In this document: one piece after another, positions 1-9,026 of the stretch
Layout of the letters: each line of letters opens with the position of its first letter
Numbering within the stretch: position 1 is the stretch's first letter
Assembly: GCA_046160485.1 (NCBI GenBank)
Contig: JBJXGV010000050.1
Coordinates: 1-29,701, forward strand
Reading direction: 5' to 3'
DNA from: JBJXGV01 sp046160485
Lineage (GTDB): Bacteria; Orphanbacterota; Orphanbacteria; JBJXGV01
Length of the DNA stretch: 29,701 nucleotides
Notes under the pieces: generated by a model
The model's input: the letters and a program-made list of their open reading frames with translations, nothing else
Databases searched by the model: none
Told to the model about the DNA's origin: nothing
Position numbers and translations under genes: made by a program

Positions 1-118
1 CGAAAAACGCGCGCATGACAGCCCCGTGCGGGCACGCTCTGGACCTGCCCTCGACCGGAGACACTCCCCTCCGACCAACGCACTCTTCCGGTAACGCGAC
101 CAACTGGATGTGATGGTA
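1..118. other. Window edge, no gene seen
   Basis: This short stretch lies downstream of the secreted beta-repeat protein gene, which ends at 119 on the minus strand. I see no open frame with a credible protein and no clear terminator hairpin in it. Confidence 0.5.
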
Positions 119-1645
119 CTAGCGCACAACGGTCACGCGCCGCGACGCGGCATCACGGCCGCCCGACTCGACCCGCATGAAGTAGACGCCCGCTGCGACG
201 TCGCGGCCGGTGGCGTCGCGCCCGTCCCAACGCGCGGCGAACAGCGTGCCGCCGCCTGCGTCACTCGCGACTCCCCCCGCGTTCGCGTTCGCACGCGCGT
301 CGAGCGCCAGCGCGCGCACGCGCCGCCCCGCGATATCGAACACATCGACCGCCGCCGGCGTACCGCCGCTCGCCCCCGGCGAGTCCGAGCGTCCTGCCGC
401 GCCGCCGATCTCGAAAAGCACGTCCACGCGCCCTCCAAGCGCCGGGTTCGGGTAGACGACGAGCGCGGGTCGCGCCGCTGCCGCGCCTCGCGCGTCCCAC
501 GGCTCCACCGACGTCACGATGTCCACCGTCGCATAGCGCACCTCGTCGGCCGTCAGCGAGTAGTAGCTCACGTGCGCATTGTCATCGGCGTCGAGCGCGA
601 GCGACGACCACTGACCCGACTGCGTGCCGGTAGCATCGATCACCTCTACGTTCCACGCGCCGCCGCTCTTGTACGCGTGCCGCAGTTCCTGCGCGAGCGA
701 ATCGTAGTACGTGATGTGAACCTTGCCCGCCGCGTCGAGCGCGATCGATGTCCCGCGCGCGATCGCGGTCGACGGGTCGTCTACCGCGCTCTCGCTCCAC
801 ACGCCGTTGCTCGTGCGCGCGTACTTGAGCTTGTGGTTCGTCTGGTTGATGTAGCTCACGTGCACGTCGCCCGAGTCGTCGACGGCGATCGACGCCCCGA
901 TGCCGACATCGTGCGGCCCCGCGTCCGCGGTTTCGACGATCCACGATCCGCCCGTCTTGTACGCATGCTTCAGGTCGCCGTTGGTTTGGTCGTAGTACGC
1001 GATGTGCGAGCCGCCACTCGGCGCAATCGCGATCGACGCGTGCGATCCGACGTCGTCCGCGCCGCCGTCCACCGTCTCGACGACCCACGACGCACCCGGC
1101 TTGCGCGCGATGCGCAAGTCGCCGGGGTTGGGGCTGCTCGTCTGGTACCTGTAAGCGATGCGCGGCGAGCCGTTCACGTCGACGGCGATCGATGGCCAGC
1201 TTCGGAACTCACCATTCGGCCCGGCAAAGTCCGGAAGCTCGATGATCCACGACGCAGCGGTCTTCTTCGCGTACACGAGCACGCGGCCCGCGAGCTCGAG
1301 TTCCGCCATCACGATGTGCGCGTCGCCGTTCGCGTCGAGATCCATCGAGCAGTACGAGCCCGAGCCGCCGAGTTGGAGCCGCGAAGAGATCGTCCACGCG
1401 CCGCCCGACTTCGTTGCGTAGTGAAGCGCCGCATCGTTGAACGGCCCCGTCGGCTCGATGTACGCGATGCACGGCTCGCCCGCGGCGTTGAGCGCGATCG
1501 ACGACGAATTGCCGACGCCCGTCGACGGATGAATCTCCTCGATGACGTACGAATCTTGCGCCAGTGCGGCTGCGGCCGCGGCGCCGACGAGCGCGAGCGC
1601 CGCCGCGAGCGCGACGACGACGCACGAACTGAGAGATCGAGCCAT
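119..1645 (-). CDS. Secreted beta-repeat protein with FlgD-like C-terminal sorting domain
   Basis: The 508-residue product has an export signal (residues 1-30: short basic start, Ala/Leu/Val core, ending ALAQ). It then has about seven or eight repeats of roughly 50 residues built around 'SIALDAAG..HI.YYD' and 'L.YA.K..G.W', the pattern of an all-beta propeller-like repeat. Residues 397-508 begin VYPNP, contain VDVFDIAGRRVR and WDGRDATGRDVAAGVYFMRV, and match the FlgD-Ig-like/type-A sorting domains that end many secreted proteins of FCB and Eisenbacteria-type bacteria. A longer frame extends upstream, but ATG at 1645 is chosen because GGAGG sits just before it (about 1652-1656) and the signal peptide starts there. 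It is probably exported to the cell surface or medium; its ligand is unknown. It is transcribed alone, with no co-directional close neighbour. Confidence 0.85.
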   Translation of the reverse strand: MARSLSSCVVVALAAALALVGAAAAAALAQDSYVIEEIHPSTGVGNSSSIALNAAGEPCIAYIEPTGPFNDAALHYATKSGGAWTISSRLQLGGSGSYCSMDLDANGDAHIVMAELELAGRVLVYAKKTAASWIIELPDFAGPNGEFRSWPSIAVDVNGSPRIAYRYQTSSPNPGDLRIARKPGASWVVETVDGGADDVGSHASIAIAPSGGSHIAYYDQTNGDLKHAYKTGGSWIVETADAGPHDVGIGASIAVDDSGDVHVSYINQTNHKLKYARTSNGVWSESAVDDPSTAIARGTSIALDAAGKVHITYYDSLAQELRHAYKSGGAWNVEVIDATGTQSGQWSSLALDADDNAHVSYYSLTADEVRYATVDIVTSVEPWDARGAAAARPALVVYPNPALGGRVDVLFEIGGAAGRSDSPGASGGTPAAVDVFDIAGRRVRALALDARANANAGGVASDAGGGTLFAARWDGRDATGRDVAAGVYFMRVESGGRDAASRRVTVVR

Positions 1646-1955
1646 GTCGAAACCTCCGTTGGAGTGACCAATTACTCTGCCGGATCCGCGACAGCGCGGG
1701 AGCGTGAGCGGTTTTCGGTCACTACGCACCGCCGGGCGGGGAACCGGATCACGAAATCCGCGCCGCGAACGGCGGAATGCGCGCCAAGGCCAGCGCGCGG
1801 TCGTCGCGCGAACCGCGCGAACTCGCACGAGGATATGGACGGGATGGGATCCGACGCGTTTCGAATGTGTCAGCGGCACCTGGGTTTGGTTCCGCGAGGT
1901 GGGGGCGAGCTGCTTCGAGCCGGGAGGCGTTGCGCGCTAGCGAATCGCGGCGACC
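1646..1955. other. Intergenic region, about 310 bp
   Basis: This gap separates the HD-GYP gene (stop at 1956) from the downstream secreted-protein gene on the same strand. It should hold the secreted-protein promoter, but I find no convincing -35/-10 pair. A TAATTG-like segment near 1667-1672 read on the minus strand has no partner at the right distance. No RNA gene or strong terminator is visible. Confidence 0.5.
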
Positions 1956-3527
1956 TCACTCGCCGAGTAGAGTCTCCACGTCGACGGCGATCTCTTCGGG
2001 CGGCACGACTCGCGCGACGGCTTCGGTCGCCGGCATCGGATCCCAGACGACCTTGGCGCTCGCGGCGAGATCGCGCTGGCCGGGCGCGCGCAGTACGCGG
2101 CAGAACGGGCGCCGCGCATCCGCCGGGTTCGGGGTTGCGGCGAGCACCATGTGGCCTGACTTGGTGAGCATCACAGTCCCCGCCGGGTAGAGCCCGACGC
2201 ACTGCACCAATCCCCACAACACCGCCGGGTCGAAGTGCGACGCCTCGCGGCCGACGAGTTGCTGAAGCGCCTCGAATCCCGTCATCGGCCGGCGCCGGTA
2301 TGCGCGGTGGCCGGTCATTGCGTCGAAGCAGTCGGCCGCCGCAACGATGCGCACGAGCGTCGACTGCCGGCATGGGCGCGAGAACGCCGGGTAGCCGCCG
2401 CCGTCGTACGTTTGGTGATGCTGCAGGCAGACGCGCATCGCGTCGATCGACAAGCCGGTGAGGCCGGGATGGCGGCTGACGAGCTTGACGCCTTCGATCG
2501 GATGGCGCTGAACCAAACGCCACTCCTCGTCCGACAACTTGCCCGCTTTCTTGAGCACTTCGACCGGCACGGCGAGTTTTCCGAGATCGTGGAAGAGCGC
2601 GGCGACGCCGAGGCTCGCGAGCGTGGTGCGCGGCAACCCGAGGCGGCGACCGATCGCGATCGACAAGAGGCTCACGTTCACGCAGTGCGCGTAGGTGTAC
2701 TCATCGTGATTCTTGAGCGCGGTGAGGCCGAGGATCGAATACTCGTCGCGCATGAGCGTGTCGACGAGCGGCTGCACGATGCGGCGCGCCATCGCCATCG
2801 CAGGCTGTTGCATGCGCGCGGAGTTCGTGAGCGCGGCGCTGCTTCCGGAGACCGCGCGCCAGAACGTGGTGCGCGCGCGCGCGCGCTCCTCTGCGCCGCC
2901 GCCCCCGCCGCCCGCCCCGCCCGTCGCGCGCGCCGGCCCCGCCGCCGTCATCGTCTGCGCGGCGATCGCCTGCGCGCTCGATGTCTGCGCCGCGATGTCG
3001 CCCGCCAACACGGCGGCGATGTGCGTCACCTTCGCATCGACCAGCGCTTCCGGCAGGCACTCGCCCTGCGCCGCGTCGTGCGCCGCCGCGAACATCTGCA
3101 CGAACGTCTCCATTTCCGGCCGCGAGAGCCCGCTCGTGAACCGCAGCCCGCCGAGTTTGCGCGCCGCGAACTCCGCCGCCACGACGCGGAAGTGATCGAG
3201 CTGACTCGTCTCGATTTTGATGCGGACGCCGTTCAAATAGAAATGTTCGCCGCTGATGTAGAGGCTCGCTTCGTCCTCCAACACGGCGCCGAGTGAATCC
3301 AACAACTGCGTGATCTGCGTCTGAACGGCTTGGTTCGAGACGTTGTAGAGGCGCACCGATCGGAGAAGGCCGTGCAGGCGCAGCACGAGCTGCGGCCCGA
3401 GCACGGTTTCGATCGCGCGATCGTCCGGGGGCGTGTTGGCGCGCGGCCCGAGTGTCGAACTCGTCGCGCCGGCCGCGCCCATCGCGCGGGCCGAATTGGT
3501 TGGGTTGGTCGGGTTAGTCGGTGCCAC
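1956..3527 (-). CDS. HD-GYP domain phosphohydrolase (probable cyclic di-GMP phosphodiesterase)
   Basis: The protein has 523 residues. The C-terminal half is an HD-GYP domain: H281, the metal-binding HD pair in HDLGK (313-317), the signature HHQTYDGGGYP (370-380) and the later D399 in AAADCFDAMTG. These residues are intact, so hydrolysis of c-di-GMP (or a related cyclic dinucleotide) in the cytoplasm is expected. The N-terminal domain (about 40-165) is not a known sensor to me but resembles the N-terminus of the adjacent HEAT protein. A disordered linker with a Gly run follows (200-212). The gene starts with GTG and overlaps the upstream HEAT gene by 14 bp, suggesting coupled translation. An ATG at 3482 (residue 16), after a TNPTNPTN-like stretch, is an alternative start. 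No transmembrane segment is seen. Confidence 0.9.
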   Translation of the reverse strand: MAPTNPTNPTNSARAMGAAGATSSTLGPRANTPPDDRAIETVLGPQLVLRLHGLLRSVRLYNVSNQAVQTQITQLLDSLGAVLEDEASLYISGEHFYLNGVRIKIETSQLDHFRVVAAEFAARKLGGLRFTSGLSRPEMETFVQMFAAAHDAAQGECLPEALVDAKVTHIAAVLAGDIAAQTSSAQAIAAQTMTAAGPARATGGAGGGGGGAEERARARTTFWRAVSGSSAALTNSARMQQPAMAMARRIVQPLVDTLMRDEYSILGLTALKNHDEYTYAHCVNVSLLSIAIGRRLGLPRTTLASLGVAALFHDLGKLAVPVEVLKKAGKLSDEEWRLVQRHPIEGVKLVSRHPGLTGLSIDAMRVCLQHHQTYDGGGYPAFSRPCRQSTLVRIVAAADCFDAMTGHRAYRRRPMTGFEALQQLVGREASHFDPAVLWGLVQCVGLYPAGTVMLTKSGHMVLAATPNPADARRPFCRVLRAPGQRDLAASAKVVWDPMPATEAVARVVPPEEIAVDVETLLGE

Positions 3528-5304
3528 GAGACTTCGTCAGCGCCTCCTCGCATGCGATGCGAACAGCCGGCCGCCGCGCGCGCGCGCCGCGATGCAGGAC
3601 TTCGACCGCCTTCGCGCTGCCGATGCGCGCGACGCAGCGAGCGACCGCGCGGCGATAGGCGTCGGGGGTTCGCGCGAACCATCCACCCTCGAAGAGTTTC
3701 GTCTCGAGCGGCGCGAGGACCTCGTCGCCGCCGCAACCCGCGAGCGCCATGAAGATGAGATGCGTCTCCTCCGGCGGGCGCTGCCCGATCGCCGGGTCGA
3801 GCACGAAGTCGAGGAGCTTCTTCGCGACGGCTGGGTCGCGCTGCGCGGAAACTTGATGCAAGACCGCGGTCAAGAGGCGGCCGTCGGCGGTTTCGAGCAT
3901 GCGCAGCAGAATCGGCCGCGCCTCCGCGTGCGGCGCGAGGTTGAGCGCGGCGACAACTTCTTGGCGGACGCGCGGCTCGGAATGCGCCGCGGCATCGCGC
4001 AGAAGCCGCACGACGTTCGCGCCGCCGATCCAGCCGAGAATGTGGACGACGTTGCGCACGACGTACCACTGCGGATGCGCAAGCCACGGGCGAAGACGCT
4101 CGGGATGCTGGCGCGACAGATCCGCAATGACCTTCGTGAGCGGGCGGCGCACGCGCTTCTGCTGGCTCTGCGCAAGAACCGTCATCAGCCATTCGACGCC
4201 CTCGGCGCCGAGTTCCTTCGCGAACTCGAGGAACGCGTCGACGTCGGCGTCGGGCTGTTGGTCGAGCGCCGCGACGCACTGCGCGGTGATGCCGGACGGG
4301 GCGTCGAGAAGCTCGCGCATCAGATCGAGCACCGACCAGCCGGGAAGATCGCACTCGCGCAGAAGAATCAGCGACTCACGCGCTGTCTTCCACTGCGCGG
4401 TCCGCGTCGTGTCGCGAAGAACGCGCGGGAGGAAGAGCCCCAGCTCAAGGTGATCCTCGCGCTTCGCGTTGGCGGAGAGGCTGTTGCCGATCACGCGCAG
4501 CGCCGACTCGGCGGCGGTCTCGCACAACTCGGCCTCGATCTCGGCGCGGAAGCGCGCGATCTCAGTCTCCGACGCCGCCTCCAGCCGCGCGAACGCGGGC
4601 TCGATGTCGACCGCGGTTTCGTTCGTCTGCCAATCGTCGGAACGGCCGCGCACGTCGCCCTCGACGAATGCGCGGTCCGTGTCGCTCGTGTCGGAGGCCG
4701 CGCCTTCGCTCGCGCCGCCACCGTTGGATAAGCCGCCGCTCGCGGGCCACGGGAGGAGCGAGGTCGCCGCCGGGCTTTCGCCGCCGCCGCCTAGGTCTGC
4801 GCCAGCGTCGCCCTCGGCGATCGTCGGCGCGTACTCGAAATCGAGATGCGGAATCTGCGCGTCCCAGAGGAGCGTCACGAAGTCCTCGTCTGCCGAGTTC
4901 GCCGCCGTGACACGCAGCATTTGGTCGAGGAAGCGCTCGAAATCACCGGGCTGCATGCCGGGATGGAACGTGATCGCCGAGATGCCGTCGCGGAAAAACG
5001 GGCGCGCCAGGTTGTCCTCGCGCGATCGCGCCGCGTAAACAGACGCCTCCCGGTACACGACGTCCGTCGACGTGAATCCGAGCGACAACGGCGCGCCTTC
5101 CGCGAGAAGCCGCGCGAGTTCGCGCGCGACATCCTCACGAAACTTGATCACCGTCGGATTCTCGCCGTCGTAGAGGCGGCAGGTCTTCAGCGCGCGCGCA
5201 AGCTGCGCAACCCACGCGGCGACGGCGTTCGCCGGGAGCGATCCGTCATCCGCGAGCCCGATGGGCGAGCCCTTGGCGGCTGTCGATTTCGGTGATGCGA
5301 GCAT
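3514..5304 (-). CDS. HEAT-repeat protein partnered with HD-GYP protein
   Basis: The 596-residue protein starts at ATG 5304, preceded by GGAGA at about 5 bases; a TTG at 5337 is possible but has no better site. The N-terminal domain (about 28-160) has an 'L.RALKTCRLYDGENPTV' opening and an 'F.PGM...F..FLDQML' ending, matching the layout of the neighbouring HD-GYP protein's N-terminus. A disordered Ser/Gly/Pro segment follows (about 165-235). The C-terminal half is alpha-helical with HEAT-like repeats, for example WYVVRNVVHILGWIGG, VRQEVVAALN and VRIACEEAL. HEAT arrays usually serve as protein-binding scaffolds, so I infer a regulatory partner of the phosphodiesterase. No enzyme motif is seen. 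It is the first gene of a two-gene operon, divergent from the ECF sigma gene. Confidence 0.8.
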   Translation of the reverse strand: MLASPKSTAAKGSPIGLADDGSLPANAVAAWVAQLARALKTCRLYDGENPTVIKFREDVARELARLLAEGAPLSLGFTSTDVVYREASVYAARSREDNLARPFFRDGISAITFHPGMQPGDFERFLDQMLRVTAANSADEDFVTLLWDAQIPHLDFEYAPTIAEGDAGADLGGGGESPAATSLLPWPASGGLSNGGGASEGAASDTSDTDRAFVEGDVRGRSDDWQTNETAVDIEPAFARLEAASETEIARFRAEIEAELCETAAESALRVIGNSLSANAKREDHLELGLFLPRVLRDTTRTAQWKTARESLILLRECDLPGWSVLDLMRELLDAPSGITAQCVAALDQQPDADVDAFLEFAKELGAEGVEWLMTVLAQSQQKRVRRPLTKVIADLSRQHPERLRPWLAHPQWYVVRNVVHILGWIGGANVVRLLRDAAAHSEPRVRQEVVAALNLAPHAEARPILLRMLETADGRLLTAVLHQVSAQRDPAVAKKLLDFVLDPAIGQRPPEETHLIFMALAGCGGDEVLAPLETKLFEGGWFARTPDAYRRAVARCVARIGSAKAVEVLHRGARARRPAVRIACEEALTKSRGTD

Positions 5305-5430
5305 CGTCTCTCCGAGGCTGGCGCGAAAACTGTCCAATCTCTTTATCGACCTTATGTTTCAGCGACTTGAGGCGGTCTCGCGATCGCCGGCTCTGCTAGA
5401 CTGAGGCCCCCGAACCGAGGAGGCGAGAGG
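5305..5430. promoter_or_regulatory. Divergent intergenic region between HEAT/HD-GYP and sigma/kinase operons
   Basis: This 126-bp gap must hold the promoters of both divergent operons. The stretch 5335-5360 is AT-rich compared with its surroundings and, read leftward, contains GATAAA (5344-5349), a possible -10 for the HEAT/HD-GYP operon. Read rightward, TAGACT (5397-5402) could be a -10 for the sigma gene. Neither has a good -35, so these may be alternative-sigma promoters. The sigma gene's ribosome site AGGAGG is at 5418-5423. Confidence 0.4.
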
Positions 5431-6123
5431 TTGAGCACGCCGAGGGATATCACGCAGCTCCTCTCCGCCGCGCGCGGCGGAAACCCAGGTGCGCTCGATC
5501 AGGTCTTCGCGCTCGTCTACGACGAGGTGCACCGCCTCGCGCACGCGCAGATTGCCCGCGCGGGCCGCTCGCCGACGCTCAACACGACCGCTGTGGTGCA
5601 CGAGGCGTACATCAAGCTTGCGCACACGCCGCTCGAATCGCTCGAAGACCGGCGCCACTTCTTCGCGATCGCGGCGACGGCGATGCGCCAAGTTCTCGTC
5701 GACTACGCACGGCGGCGCAACGCGGCCAAGCGCGGCGGCGGCGCGGCGCATCTCTCGCTCGACGTCGCGGAGGTTCCGGTTGCATCGAGCGCGGCGGAGA
5801 TCGTCGAACTCGAGTGGGCGCTGCAACGGCTCACCGCCGTCGACGAGCGTCTCGCGCGCGTCGTCGAGCTGCGCTTCTTCGGCGGCCTCTCCGAGCACGA
5901 GACGGCGGAAGTGATGGACGTGTCGGATCGAACCGTGCAGCGCGACTGGCGGGCGGCGCGCGCGTTTCTGTCGCGCGAGCTGGCCGGCGACGGGGGCGAA
6001 TCGCGCGGACTGGAAACGGAGCGCGACGCGGGCGCTGCGCGTGACGCGCCCGACATCCGCGACACGAACGCCCGACACTCCCCGCGCCCTGCGCGCGACA
6101 TCGACCCGGACGCGACTCGTTGA
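5431..6123 (+). CDS. ECF-family RNA polymerase sigma factor with extended C-terminal tail
   Basis: The 230-residue protein starts with TTG, 7 bases after a strong AGGAGG. Region 2 is seen at about 10-100 (core FFAIAATAMRQVLVDYARRR) and region 4 at about 125-183 (LARVVELRFFGGLSEHETAEVMDVSDRTVQRDW, a helix-turn-helix). The layout (TLNTTAVVHEAYIKL, then HFFAIAATAMR) is that of the kinase-linked ECF-like subgroup common in Planctomycetes and Acidobacteria. It should direct RNA polymerase to a dedicated promoter set under control of the kinase encoded next. Relatives usually end soon after the last helix, near residue 186; here about 45 further charged, Asp/Arg-rich residues follow. The stop TGA (6121-6123) overlaps the kinase start as TTGA, so the two are translationally coupled. 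Confidence 0.92.
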   Translation: MSTPRDITQLLSAARGGNPGALDQVFALVYDEVHRLAHAQIARAGRSPTLNTTAVVHEAYIKLAHTPLESLEDRRHFFAIAATAMRQVLVDYARRRNAAKRGGGAAHLSLDVAEVPVASSAAEIVELEWALQRLTAVDERLARVVELRFFGGLSEHETAEVMDVSDRTVQRDWRAARAFLSRELAGDGGESRGLETERDAGAARDAPDIRDTNARHSPRPARDIDPDATR

Positions 6124-9026
6124 GTGCCACTGAACGCTGGAAACAGGTGCGCGAAATCTTCGACGCCGTCGCCGACCTGCCGCCGGCCGAGCGCGCCGCG
6201 GAGATCGCGCGCGCGTGCGGCGCCGACGCGGCGCTGCGCGCGGAGGTCGAGGCGCTCCTCGTCGCGGACGGCGCCCCCGCGCCGCTCCTGAAGCGCGAGG
6301 CGAGCGAACTCGGCGCCGCGCTCTTCAGCGAGATCGCCGCCGGCGAGATCTCCGACGAGCGCTTCGTCGGAATGCGCATCGGCAATTACAAGATTCTGCG
6401 CAAGCTCGGCGAGGGCGGCATGGGGATCGTCTTCGAGGCGGAGCAGGAAACGCCGCGGCGGCTCGTGGCGCTCAAGGTGATTCGCGGCGGCGCGTTCGTC
6501 GACGATGCGCGCATCCGGCTCTTTCAACGCGAGGCGCAGTCGCTTGCGCTGCTCAAGCACCCGTCGATCGCGGCGATCTACGAAGCCGGCCGCACAAGCG
6601 ACGGCCAGCATTTCTTCGCGATGGAGCACGTGCACGGCGAGGCGCTCGACGTGTATCTGCGCGGGCGCGCCGCGCACTTCGGCCAGCGCGACGAGATCCT
6701 CCTGCGCCTGCGAATCTTCCTGAAGATTTGCGAGGCAATCGGGTATGCGCACCAGCGCGGCGTCATTCATCGCGACTTGAAGCCGTCGAACATTCTTGTG
6801 ATGAGCGCGCCGGGCGCGCCCATCGCGCCGGGTGCGACGACGAGCGGGAGTACCGCCGCGGCCGCGTCGACCGCGTTTGCGTCGTCATCGACATCCTCAG
6901 CGTTCTCTGCGAACGCGCCGGCGGTCAAGGTGCTCGACTTCGGGCTCGCGCGCATTACGGACGCCGACGTGACGCTCGCCGCGACCGCGACGCGCAGCGG
7001 CCATGTGCAGGGAACGCTCGCGTACATGAGTCCCGAGCAAGCGCGCGGCAATTCGAGCGACATCGATGTGCGCACGGATGTCTACGCGCTCGGGATGCTG
7101 CTCTACGAAATGCTCGTCGGGAAACTTCCGTACGACGTGTCGAAGGCGATGCTGCACGAGTCGGTGCGCGTCATCTGCGAGGAAGAGCCCGCGCGGCCGA
7201 GCGTCGTGCAGCGCGCGCTGCGCGGCGACCTCGAGACGATTGTGCTGAAGGCGCTCGAGAAGGAACCGGCGCGGCGTTACCAAACTGCGGTCGCGCTCGC
7301 GGAAGACATCGAGCGTTACATCACCAATCAGCCGATTGCGGCGCGGCCCGCGAGCACCGTCTACCAGGTGCGCAAACTCGTCGCGCGCAACAAGGGACTC
7401 GCGAGCGTCGTCGCGGGCACGTTCGTGCTGCTCTTGGCGTTCGGCATCACGATGGCGTTCATGGCTGGGCAGCAGCGCGCGGAGCGGCTGCGCGCGGATG
7501 CGCAGCGCGCGCGCGCCGAGCAGGAAGCGGAGACGGCGCGGCGCACGACGCTCTTCGTGCAGGAGATGCTCGGCGCCGTCGACCCGCTGCGCGCGCAGGG
7601 GAAGGACGTGACGGTGCGCGAGGTGCTCGATGAAGCCTCGGCGCGCATGGAGACGGAACTCGCCGACCAGCCCGAGGTCGCCGCGAGCATTCGACTGACC
7701 ATCGGCAACACGTACGATGCGCTCGGGCTCTACGATGACGCCGCGTCGCACCTTCGCGCCGCGCTCGAAACCCGGCGCACGGTCTTCGGCAACGAGAGCG
7801 AAGAAGTCGCGGTGATCCTGCACGATCTCGGATCGCACATGCTGAACCGGGCCGAGTACGATTCATCGCGCGCGCTCTTTCAGGAATCCGTCGACATTCG
7901 GCGGCGGCTCTTCGGCGAGACGAAGCCCGAGATCGCGCTGGGCATGAGCAATCTGGCGTCGATCATGGCGGAAACGGGTGACCTCGACGGCGCCGACTCG
8001 CTCTGGACGATCACGCTCGCGATGCAGCGAAAGCTTCTCGGCAACGAAGATAGTGAGATCGCGGTCACACTGACCAATCTCGCGGCGATCCTCCACCAGA
8101 AGGGCGACCTCGATCGTGCCGAGCCGCTGTTGAAGGAAGGCCTCGCCATGCGCCGTAAGTTGCTCGGCAACGATCATCCGAACGTCGCGCTCGGCGTGAG
8201 CGGCCTCGCCGCGCTCCTGAAGGACAAAGGCGACTACGACGGCGCGGAGGTCCTGTTTCGAGAAGTCCTCGCGGGCCAGCGAAAAAGCTACGGCGACGAA
8301 CACCCGCATATCGCGCGCACGCTCATGAGTCTCGCCGTCGTGCTGAGCGGCAAGGGCGACTACGAGGAGTCCGAAGCGCTGCATCGCGAGGCATTGGCGA
8401 TGCACCGAAAGCTCCTCGGCGCCGAGCACCCCGACGTGGCGCGAAGTCTTTCCAACTTGGCGGGGCTCCTCAGCCGCAAGGGCGATACCGCCGGGGCGAT
8501 CACGATGCATCGCGAGTCGCTCGCGATGCGCCGAAAGTCGCTCGGGGTCGAGCATCCCGACGTCGCCGCGAGCCTGAACGCGCTGGCGGGCCTGCTCGAT
8601 TTCGACGGCGACCACCGCGCCGCGGAGCCGCTCTTCCGCGAGGCGCTCGCGATTCGCCGGAAGGCTCTCGGCGACGATCACCCGGACGTGGCGGAGTCGC
8701 TCACGGGATTGGGCACGCTCCTGACGGACAGCGGCCGCGCGGCGGAGGGCGAGGCGCTGTTGCGCGAGGCGCTCGCGAAAATGCGCGCTGCGCGCGCGCC
8801 AGGCCACTGGCGAATCGCGCGTGTGGAGAGCGACCTCGGCGCGTGCATGCTCGCGCTCGAACGTCTTGCGGAGGCGGAGTCGCTCTTGGTCGGAAGCCAG
8901 GCTGTACTCGAAGCCGCCGCGGGCCCTTCGCCGCGCCAAAAGGAGCGCGCCCGCGAGCGCGTCGCGCTCCTCTACGAGCGCTCCGGCCGCGGCGCCCTCG
9001 CCGCGGAGGTGCGCGCCGCGCGCTGA
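6120..9026 (+). CDS. Membrane-anchored Ser/Thr protein kinase with TPR array
   Basis: The 968-residue protein starts at a TTG overlapping the sigma stop. Residues 5-50 form the short helical domain usual in this kinase group (WKQVREIFDAV...LRAEVEALL). The kinase domain (about 90-405) keeps the glycine loop GEGGMG (97-102), VALK (Lys119), HRDLKPSN (217-224), DFG (273-275) and SPEQARG, so it should be active. An Ala/Ser/Thr-rich insert (about 228-269) separates the catalytic loop from DFG. One membrane span (about 427-447) is followed by a coiled stretch (450-475) and then about ten 42-residue tetratricopeptide repeats (about 515-955) of the 'R.LLG.DHP.VA..L..LA.LL...GD...AE.L..EAL' type. Position after the sigma gene suggests it controls that factor by phosphorylation. 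The TPR region would be the sensing or partner-binding half. Confidence 0.93.
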   Translation: MSATERWKQVREIFDAVADLPPAERAAEIARACGADAALRAEVEALLVADGAPAPLLKREASELGAALFSEIAAGEISDERFVGMRIGNYKILRKLGEGGMGIVFEAEQETPRRLVALKVIRGGAFVDDARIRLFQREAQSLALLKHPSIAAIYEAGRTSDGQHFFAMEHVHGEALDVYLRGRAAHFGQRDEILLRLRIFLKICEAIGYAHQRGVIHRDLKPSNILVMSAPGAPIAPGATTSGSTAAAASTAFASSSTSSAFSANAPAVKVLDFGLARITDADVTLAATATRSGHVQGTLAYMSPEQARGNSSDIDVRTDVYALGMLLYEMLVGKLPYDVSKAMLHESVRVICEEEPARPSVVQRALRGDLETIVLKALEKEPARRYQTAVALAEDIERYITNQPIAARPASTVYQVRKLVARNKGLASVVAGTFVLLLAFGITMAFMAGQQRAERLRADAQRARAEQEAETARRTTLFVQEMLGAVDPLRAQGKDVTVREVLDEASARMETELADQPEVAASIRLTIGNTYDALGLYDDAASHLRAALETRRTVFGNESEEVAVILHDLGSHMLNRAEYDSSRALFQESVDIRRRLFGETKPEIALGMSNLASIMAETGDLDGADSLWTITLAMQRKLLGNEDSEIAVTLTNLAAILHQKGDLDRAEPLLKEGLAMRRKLLGNDHPNVALGVSGLAALLKDKGDYDGAEVLFREVLAGQRKSYGDEHPHIARTLMSLAVVLSGKGDYEESEALHREALAMHRKLLGAEHPDVARSLSNLAGLLSRKGDTAGAITMHRESLAMRRKSLGVEHPDVAASLNALAGLLDFDGDHRAAEPLFREALAIRRKALGDDHPDVAESLTGLGTLLTDSGRAAEGEALLREALAKMRAARAPGHWRIARVESDLGACMLALERLAEAESLLVGSQAVLEAAAGPSPRQKERARERVALLYERSGRGALAAEVRAAR
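7740..8800 (+). repeat. 126-bp periodic repeats encoding TPRs
   Basis: Inside the kinase gene the DNA repeats with a 126-base period, matching the 42-residue TPR unit. A recurring segment encodes 'RRKLLGxDHPxVA' (for example near 8029, 8152, 8404 and 8530), with related copies between. The similarity is clear in both protein and DNA, consistent with internal duplication. Confidence 0.8.

Noticed and set aside
110..2167. Long plus-strand open frame of 685 codons
   Set aside because: The translation is Arg/Ala/Val-rich without domain pattern and lies antisense to the secreted beta-repeat gene; it is an artefact of high GC.
2862..2935. GC-rich run suggesting a frameshift in the HD-GYP gene
   Set aside because: The frame stays open and encodes a Gly/Ala/Arg linker between two intact domains.
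7740..8800. Regular DNA repeats suggestive of a CRISPR or satellite
   Set aside because: The period is 126 bp and in frame; it encodes 42-residue TPRs.
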